Assembly (NCBI GenBank): GCA_964454335.1
Contig: CAYVVT010000028.1
Coordinates: forward strand, 1-17,824
From: CAYVVT01 sp964454335
Lineage (GTDB): Bacteria > Fidelibacterota > UBA8477 > JABMPR01
Length of the DNA: 17,824 nt
Direction: 5' to 3'
The notes under the pieces are model-generated. The model searched no databases, had not been told where the DNA came from, and worked only from the letters and a program-made list of their open reading frames with translations. This document shows, in pieces, positions 12,525-17,824 of the stretch. The translations under genes and the position numbers were made by a program. Every line of letters begins with the position of its first letter. Positions within the stretch are counted from its first letter, which is position 1.

Positions 12525-15500
12525 TAATCAGAAGTCTTTGCTTTGTCTCTTGCTGTCTGCTTCTCCGCCAGGCTCAGGTGATGATCATTGATTCGGTCCC
12601 CTAGCTTCCCACCGTACTCGGGACCGAGGTGATACCAGTGTGCGGTTTCCACATCCTTACCCCGATCCTTCTTCCAATAGATGTTGGGCTTGTCCCGCAG
12701 GACGCCGGCACCCTTCTTCTTGATGTCCGGCACGGCCATGAAAGGACGGATGTTGAGGCGGACACCATCGTTGAGGTCAGGATTCCAGCCGATGGGCTGT
12801 TCTTCCAGAGGTTTCCAGCGAACGAAAGTATCGTAAGGTTTCTCGCCCTTGAGGATGAGCTCCAGACGCTCTTTGAGGATTCGGGCAGCACTCAGCTTTT
12901 CCTCGGAGCCATCAACCAGCTGGTTGAAATTCCGTTCCTGTCGATTGATCCAATCCCCCAGGTAATCGTAGATGAGGGTTTCCAGGAGTTTGTGATCCAG
13001 ATTGTGATAGTTCACCAGGACAGAGAAGCCATCTGACAAGCCATCCCAGATCTGCCAGATGAAAGGCCGATGGAGGAAGAGCTTGCAGTGCTGAGTGAAA
13101 AAGTAATCTCGGAGATAGGTTTCCAGGGTACGCCCAGGAGCATCAGAAGCGGCCAGAAGTTCGGCTAAAATCTGATTGGACCACCCCTCCCCGTATGCGG
13201 CCACCAGAAGCTTCAGGAGGCGGTCAGCCGCTCCGGGTTCTCCCCTGAGTGCAGGAATACAAACAATGCCGTCATCATCCGCGAAGGTCGTCAGTTCATC
13301 GCAGCGGTTTACCCAATCGCGCTGTTCGTCGGCAAGCTCCATCTCAGGGTCAAGCTCAGTGGGCCAGCGATATCCAAGAAGACGAGAGACAGCCACCTGA
13401 AACACTGTGTCATCATTACGCAGCTGACCATGTGATGTACATTTCTTAGGATCACTCCAGATAACTGACCCACTTGGATGACCATGGAATGCCCATTGGG
13501 TCGGATCATCTCCGAATGGAAGTGGTAGTCCATTAGGGTAATTGGACTTGGCGATTCTATTCCAATATTCAAAATCAAATGGTACTTTTATCATAGATCC
13601 AACTGTTACTGCCATCGATGGATCAATTTCTCTGACTAATTCTGAGTATTTGCTTGAACTGCAAAAGGACCAGATAGCAGGTAGTTTTGAGTTGTCTTCA
13701 CAAATCAAAGTACCCCCGTTCTTTCCAAATACCTCACCGCTGTAAAGGGAAATGGGTAATTTCCCCATCTGAGTGATCCTGATACCCCTGTTCCCCAGTA
13801 CTTTATATCCATTCATATTCGTAGAGGGAAAGTTATGGGAAGTATCACTAGCGTGCAGAGAACCGTTCCCCCCTTCCCATAAGACGTACTCACTCATGCC
13901 CCCGTAAAACACAGTGTGAGTAACATTCTGGATGAATGGAATCCAATTCGGAGCGGTTGATTCGATCTCCCAGAAATTCTTCACAAATCTCGGCATATCG
14001 CCAGTTGACAAACCTTCGATACAGGTAGTATATGACTGCAGAAATTCTTCACTTCCTCGTTCCCTGAATACGATCCTCGCATCAGGATTGCTAATCTGCT
14101 TACTTTGGTGAATGGTGCTTAACGATGTTGCTGGAAGCGATTCTAATTTAGCAGTACATCCCCTTACATCAGATATATCTATTCCATGCATCCGATGAAA
14201 CGAAACCGGTGGAACTCTGCTAATGACAAGCAAAATGGCTTTTACTACTTCCCCAGATATCGTATCGAATGCTCCAGATCCCAGCTTGGAGACCAAATGC
14301 CACGAATGCCTAGTTAGTATCTCCTCACGAAGTGATTTGTAACTGGTTAAAAACAGCCAATTTTGCGGCAGTACCAGACAGCAAACACCGCGAGAAGTAT
14401 TCAGTCCTAAACATCTCTCAAGAAACACGGTTGCCAGATCTTGTTTGGCTTTCCCGTGGTGCTTTTCACAGTATTCCCGTAAGTACTGTGATTGTCGTCC
14501 ACGTGCAAGGTATGGTACATTGGTTAAAACTTGCGTGAAGCGTTGGGAGAGAATGTGTGCAGCCTTGCCGAGCCCCCCAGCTGCTATTGCCAATTCAAGA
14601 CGATTTTCTTCAGAGAAAAAGATATCTCTCTGTTCACGTTGAATGAGTGCATCCAAGCCAGCCGTAATGTCCTCCCAATCCGGCTCGAAAAGTGTGCCCT
14701 CTTGCGCCGCCCATGTTGGATTGGCCAGGCTCCCAAGAGTTGGCGCATTTTTGAAGATATCATGTAGATAGCCGAGGAAGTCAGCCAACCGATAATTCTC
14801 CTGGGCCAGCGAACGCCACTCGGACTTGGTGGCAGATATCACTAGACCACTGCAAGCTATCTGTGAGGTTGGAAGTTTCCGGTAGCCGCCAGTTCCCGGA
14901 TAGGTCCAGGCAGCCATTGCCACGGCGAACACCGCAATCTCGACACAGCGAGGATCAATTTCTAGGCCGAATAGATTCTGTTCCAGTACCTTATCTATCG
15001 CATCACTTGCATCAAATCCTTCGAATTCCATCCTCAGCGGTACGAGCATGTGAAGCAGAGCAACCAGGAAATGCCCGGATCCACAACAGGGGTCCAGACT
15101 CTTGAAATTCTCGAGGGAATGAGGCCAGTCCAAGAATGTACCAGCCGCTGGAATCCAGTTCCCATTCTCCAGCTGAACAAAGCGCAAATACTTCAGCGGA
15201 ACGCCATGGATAGCCGCCTGTTGCCTCAGGTCCTCTTCACTATCACCTGGAACACCCACTGATTCATCCGTTATTCCCAGTCGCTTCCCTGCCCACCAGG
15301 CACCGAGAGAGTTATCCAGGAGGAACTGAACCATGTAGTCCTCAGTGAACAGCTGTGTGACGGCTGGTAACTCACGCGCTCCGATCTTCACCTCCGAGGC
15401 ATTGACCTCATCCTTGCGCTGGGCCTGCCAGAACTGGTACACCCACCCCAGTGAATCCGATGCCTTGAAGGTTTCTGGCGGCAGTGTTGTCAGGAGCTGT

Positions 15501-16000
15501 TCCATTTCCCGGAGTCGGTTCTTCGGTAGGTTCAGCTCGAATACTGGTGATGTCAGTCTGAAAATTTGTGGAATCATCTGAGCAGCGAATTCAGCCGCCA
15601 CCTCCCAGCCATTGGCCTTACCCTGCTCAGCTGCAAGCTCCTCACATTCTTCAAGACTGATGGGCACCGGTTGCTGGGCGTCGGGATACATAAGCAGGTT
15701 ATTCTCGGACAGGAATCTGGCAAACAGCATGCGGTGCCAATGTTCGTAAGCGATCTCCTCCACCAGGCGGACGCTTTCCTGTGTTTTGTTCACCGGATGT
15801 CGTTCATCACCCAACTGCCGGCCATGGATCCGCAGGCGTCGGCGCAGGTCCTTCAGCGCATCATCCAGGTGTGTTGGAGCCTTAGCATCACCAACACCCA
15901 GTTGGGTCAGGGCCGCACGAGCAGCCGCCTCGGCCGCAATGCGGGCCTCCTTGATCACCTTCTCCAGCAGTTGGCGTTCTGAGCGTTCGAGTGTCGTCAT
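12524..16000 (-). CDS. pglX: BREX adenine-specific DNA methyltransferase PglX (BrxX)
   Basis: PglX methylates adenine in a non-palindromic site on host DNA, marking self for BREX, and also contributes to exclusion. At 1158 residues it has the type 1 length. AdoMet motif I is LDPCCGSGHF (302-311), GLEIDP (345-350) binds the cofactor ribose, and catalytic motif IV is TNVPYLARG (493-501), with Val instead of the usual first Pro of NPPY. VLPQNWLFL (543-551) is a downstream motif. Residues about 600-860 should be the target-recognition region, and the DNA there is markedly more A/T-rich than the rest of the gene. ATG 16000 follows the brxC stop by 11 bases, with AGGT as a modest ribosome site. The gene is intact. 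Confidence 0.93.
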   Translation of the reverse strand: MTTLERSERQLLEKVIKEARIAAEAAARAALTQLGVGDAKAPTHLDDALKDLRRRLRIHGRQLGDERHPVNKTQESVRLVEEIAYEHWHRMLFARFLSENNLLMYPDAQQPVPISLEECEELAAEQGKANGWEVAAEFAAQMIPQIFRLTSPVFELNLPKNRLREMEQLLTTLPPETFKASDSLGWVYQFWQAQRKDEVNASEVKIGARELPAVTQLFTEDYMVQFLLDNSLGAWWAGKRLGITDESVGVPGDSEEDLRQQAAIHGVPLKYLRFVQLENGNWIPAAGTFLDWPHSLENFKSLDPCCGSGHFLVALLHMLVPLRMEFEGFDASDAIDKVLEQNLFGLEIDPRCVEIAVFAVAMAAWTYPGTGGYRKLPTSQIACSGLVISATKSEWRSLAQENYRLADFLGYLHDIFKNAPTLGSLANPTWAAQEGTLFEPDWEDITAGLDALIQREQRDIFFSEENRLELAIAAGGLGKAAHILSQRFTQVLTNVPYLARGRQSQYLREYCEKHHGKAKQDLATVFLERCLGLNTSRGVCCLVLPQNWLFLTSYKSLREEILTRHSWHLVSKLGSGAFDTISGEVVKAILLVISRVPPVSFHRMHGIDISDVRGCTAKLESLPATSLSTIHQSKQISNPDARIVFRERGSEEFLQSYTTCIEGLSTGDMPRFVKNFWEIESTAPNWIPFIQNVTHTVFYGGMSEYVLWEGGNGSLHASDTSHNFPSTNMNGYKVLGNRGIRITQMGKLPISLYSGEVFGKNGGTLICEDNSKLPAIWSFCSSSKYSELVREIDPSMAVTVGSMIKVPFDFEYWNRIAKSNYPNGLPLPFGDDPTQWAFHGHPSGSVIWSDPKKCTSHGQLRNDDTVFQVAVSRLLGYRWPTELDPEMELADEQRDWVNRCDELTTFADDDGIVCIPALRGEPGAADRLLKLLVAAYGEGWSNQILAELLAASDAPGRTLETYLRDYFFTQHCKLFLHRPFIWQIWDGLSDGFSVLVNYHNLDHKLLETLIYDYLGDWINRQERNFNQLVDGSEEKLSAARILKERLELILKGEKPYDTFVRWKPLEEQPIGWNPDLNDGVRLNIRPFMAVPDIKKKGAGVLRDKPNIYWKKDRGKDVETAHWYHLGPEYGGKLGDRINDHHLSLAEKQTARDKAKTSD

Positions 16001-16011
16001 ATCGGTTAGAC

Positions 16012-17824
16012 CTATATTGGTGTGACAGGACCCTTTTTAAGGGCATTCTTGAGCTTCTGTGCGACTTTCTGGATCCAGGAGTCGATCTCCTCCTCATTCT
16101 GGAACAACGGTCGGTCCAACTCCACGAACTGCGCCTCCGGTGCGAGCATGAGTACGACTTCCGCCAGGAGTGCCTGCAGATGTCCCGATATCGCTGTAAG
16201 CATCTCCTTGAGCGTCTTTAGATCATGGAGATCGAGAAACGCCAGCATCTTCTCATTCCCGGATGTGATGATCTCGATCCGACTTTCAGGATCCAGACTG
16301 TGCTTCTTTAGAAGATCTTCCTGTTCCTGCGGATTCAGTTTAGCCCAGTTGGTATCCGTCTTGAGCTGATCATCGACGGACTTGTAAGCGGCAGTGAAGT
16401 GCTGCTTGAACTCCAACAGTTCCTTCTGGAGGAACTGGGAGACCAGCTTGGTCAAGGGCAGTACGGGATCCGGTTCCTGTAGCAGCAGTCGGTCGTCCCG
16501 TATCTTGTCAACCTGGACCTGGTAAGTCCCAATCTTCAGCGAGCGCGCATGATGCATCATCCCCAACAGAGCCTCCCATGCAGGCAGACGTTTCTCAATG
16601 AGGGCGGCTCGGGATTGCCATTTTTCAAGTTTCTCCTGCAGGTCAGCACGAATGGTGTGAATGCCCTGGAGCTGTTCATTCCCGCTGCTCTCATCGATAG
16701 GCTTCAGGAAGGTCAAGTCCGGCGCTTCCGGTTTGGGACCATCACCCCCGGCAGCTGTGGCTAATTCGCGCACCTTTGCCAGGAACGCCGGTACGGCATC
16801 GAGCTCCTGATTTGGTTTGGCTGTCACGCCGAAGGAGATCATCAGCTGACGGATCTCGATACGCTGCTGGACTCCGATCTGGATGGTCTCCTGCCGGAAC
16901 TGGAGTTTGGTCAGGTCCTTGCGGTCCAGGTTCTTGGGGTCGACCACCTGGCCGTTGGGTAACTTCCCAATCAGGTGGCCCTGTTGCAGGAGCAGGTAGA
17001 GGACGGCATCCACGGCGTCCTGGGGCCATCCATATGGCGATGAGAGGAAGTGGGCTTTCAGGTCTTTGCCCGTCTTTCCGGCACCAACCTGTTTCAGGAT
17101 GGACTTGCAGACGGGGTGCTGCTCCAATTCACCTTTGTACCCGACATGTTTAAGAGCGTCAGGGCTACCACCCTTGGCATGAGTGTAGACCTTGTCCCAC
17201 CCCACCTGGTCGGCGATGCTGAATTGATCATACAGACGTGAGATGGAGATTTGTGCCGCCGAGGCTAGGCAGTCTTTGACGTTGTTCTCCTGCAGTTCGG
17301 TGCCCCCGGCCTGGTAATGCCTGGCTCCATCCAGGCATTCCTGCAGCAATCGCTGGATCTTCCCCTCAGCTGTGCGCTTCTGGGTCTCCATGGCGTTATA
17401 TGCTTCCTGCGCTTCGGCACCATGGGGAGTACCCCGAATGCCAATCGTGGCATCCGCAGCCTTGAAGTCCAGGATGGCCTGGCGCAGGCTGTCCACATTC
17501 TGCTTAGGGATGAACATGAAAATGGTAGCGGCATCGATACCGGCGGCCTTGGCGTCGGCGATGACGGAGTTCTGATCGATCTCCCAGCCCGAGCGTACCC
17601 ACAGGTACACCTTTTCCTTGGCATCTGTGGGCAGATGGGCATCAAAGGTGACATGGATCTGTCGCGGTGAGCGAGACTTGCCCTGGTGATACTGCAGGTT
17701 CTGTTTGAAGTAGGTGTTCACCAAACTACGCATGCGCCGGTCGCGTTCGTCCTCGATCCTGGCAGGTTCCTTGTAGCCTTCCAGCACATGTGGCACAGAA
17801 TGGGCTGATTTTTTGAGAGAGACT
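16012..17824 (-). CDS. brxC: BREX P-loop ATPase BrxC (PglY-like), C-terminal part
   Basis: The frame is open through the right edge, so the 5' half with the P-loop is outside the window. The 594-604 residues here are the C-terminal half of an approximately 1200-residue protein. Recognisable BrxC/PglY phrases are VYLWVRSGWEI, ATIFMFIPK, GTPHGAEAQEAYNAMETQ, HPVCKSILKQVGAGK, PYGWPQDAVDAVLYLLL and the closing LKKGPVTPI. BrxC is the large ATPase of the BREX complex, essential for phage exclusion. A GTG at 17796 can be read as a start, but the sequence before it has the same protein character, so it is internal. Type 1 order predicts brxB and brxA further right. Confidence 0.92.
   Translation of the reverse strand, partial: VSLKKSAHSVPHVLEGYKEPARIEDERDRRMRSLVNTYFKQNLQYHQGKSRSPRQIHVTFDAHLPTDAKEKVYLWVRSGWEIDQNSVIADAKAAGIDAATIFMFIPKQNVDSLRQAILDFKAADATIGIRGTPHGAEAQEAYNAMETQKRTAEGKIQRLLQECLDGARHYQAGGTELQENNVKDCLASAAQISISRLYDQFSIADQVGWDKVYTHAKGGSPDALKHVGYKGELEQHPVCKSILKQVGAGKTGKDLKAHFLSSPYGWPQDAVDAVLYLLLQQGHLIGKLPNGQVVDPKNLDRKDLTKLQFRQETIQIGVQQRIEIRQLMISFGVTAKPNQELDAVPAFLAKVRELATAAGGDGPKPEAPDLTFLKPIDESSGNEQLQGIHTIRADLQEKLEKWQSRAALIEKRLPAWEALLGMMHHARSLKIGTYQVQVDKIRDDRLLLQEPDPVLPLTKLVSQFLQKELLEFKQHFTAAYKSVDDQLKTDTNWAKLNPQEQEDLLKKHSLDPESRIEIITSGNEKMLAFLDLHDLKTLKEMLTAISGHLQALLAEVVLMLAPEAQFVELDRPLFQNEEEIDSWIQKVAQKLKNALKKGPVTPI

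Noticed and set aside
15566..15982. 138-residue plus-strand frame
   Set aside because: It is antisense to the pglX N-terminus and shows no domain of its own.
16012..17796. brxC start at the GTG at 17796
   Set aside because: The frame stays open to the edge and the product is only the C-terminal half of a protein of about 1200 residues, so this GTG is internal.
1..17824. CRISPR array, transposase or integrase gene
   Set aside because: No regularly spaced repeats and no DDE or tyrosine-recombinase protein were seen on either strand.

Overview
This is bacterial DNA: the tail of a groEL gene, two tRNA genes, and a long minus-strand operon whose core genes form a type 1 BREX phage-defence locus. 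I cannot name the lineage. The core genes are about 50-58% G+C by spot counts of a few 60-base lines, and neither intact tRNA encodes its CCA end.

Left flank (1-1176, plus strand). The last codons of groEL end at 55 and are followed by a hairpin-plus-T-run terminator. A strong sigma70-type promoter with a GC-rich discriminator then drives tRNA-Cys(GCA), followed by tRNA-Leu(UAA). The gaps hold dispersed-repeat-like inverted motifs. About 600 bases without a gene separate tRNA-Leu from the defence operon. They contain the 3' half of a tRNA-Arg(ACG) gene with a terminator behind it, which looks like an old integration scar, and small direct and inverted repeats near the end of the operon.

Defence operon (17824 down to 1177, minus strand). 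In transcription order: brxC (5' end outside the window), pglX/brxX, a HEPN-like protein, a DUF932-like protein, a PD-(D/E)XK nuclease, a winged-helix regulator, an AbiEii-type nucleotidyltransferase, pglZ, brxL, a 197-residue unknown protein and a 547-residue protein with a predicted PD-(D/E)XK-like N-terminus. brxC-pglX-pglZ-brxL is the type 1 BREX order, so brxA and brxB are expected just beyond the right edge. The core supplies host DNA methylation (PglX) and phage exclusion (BrxC, PglZ, BrxL).

Five extra genes sit between pglX and pglZ, and two more follow brxL. Most junctions are TAATG or ATGA overlaps. The only clear break is an 82-base gap in front of the winged-helix gene, which carries a 12-base inverted repeat. 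The operon may therefore have two halves: brxC-pglX-HEPN-DUF932-nuclease, and a self-controlled regulator-NTase-pglZ-brxL-tail. The least-described parts are the HEPN/DUF932/nuclease trio and the 197/547-residue pair.
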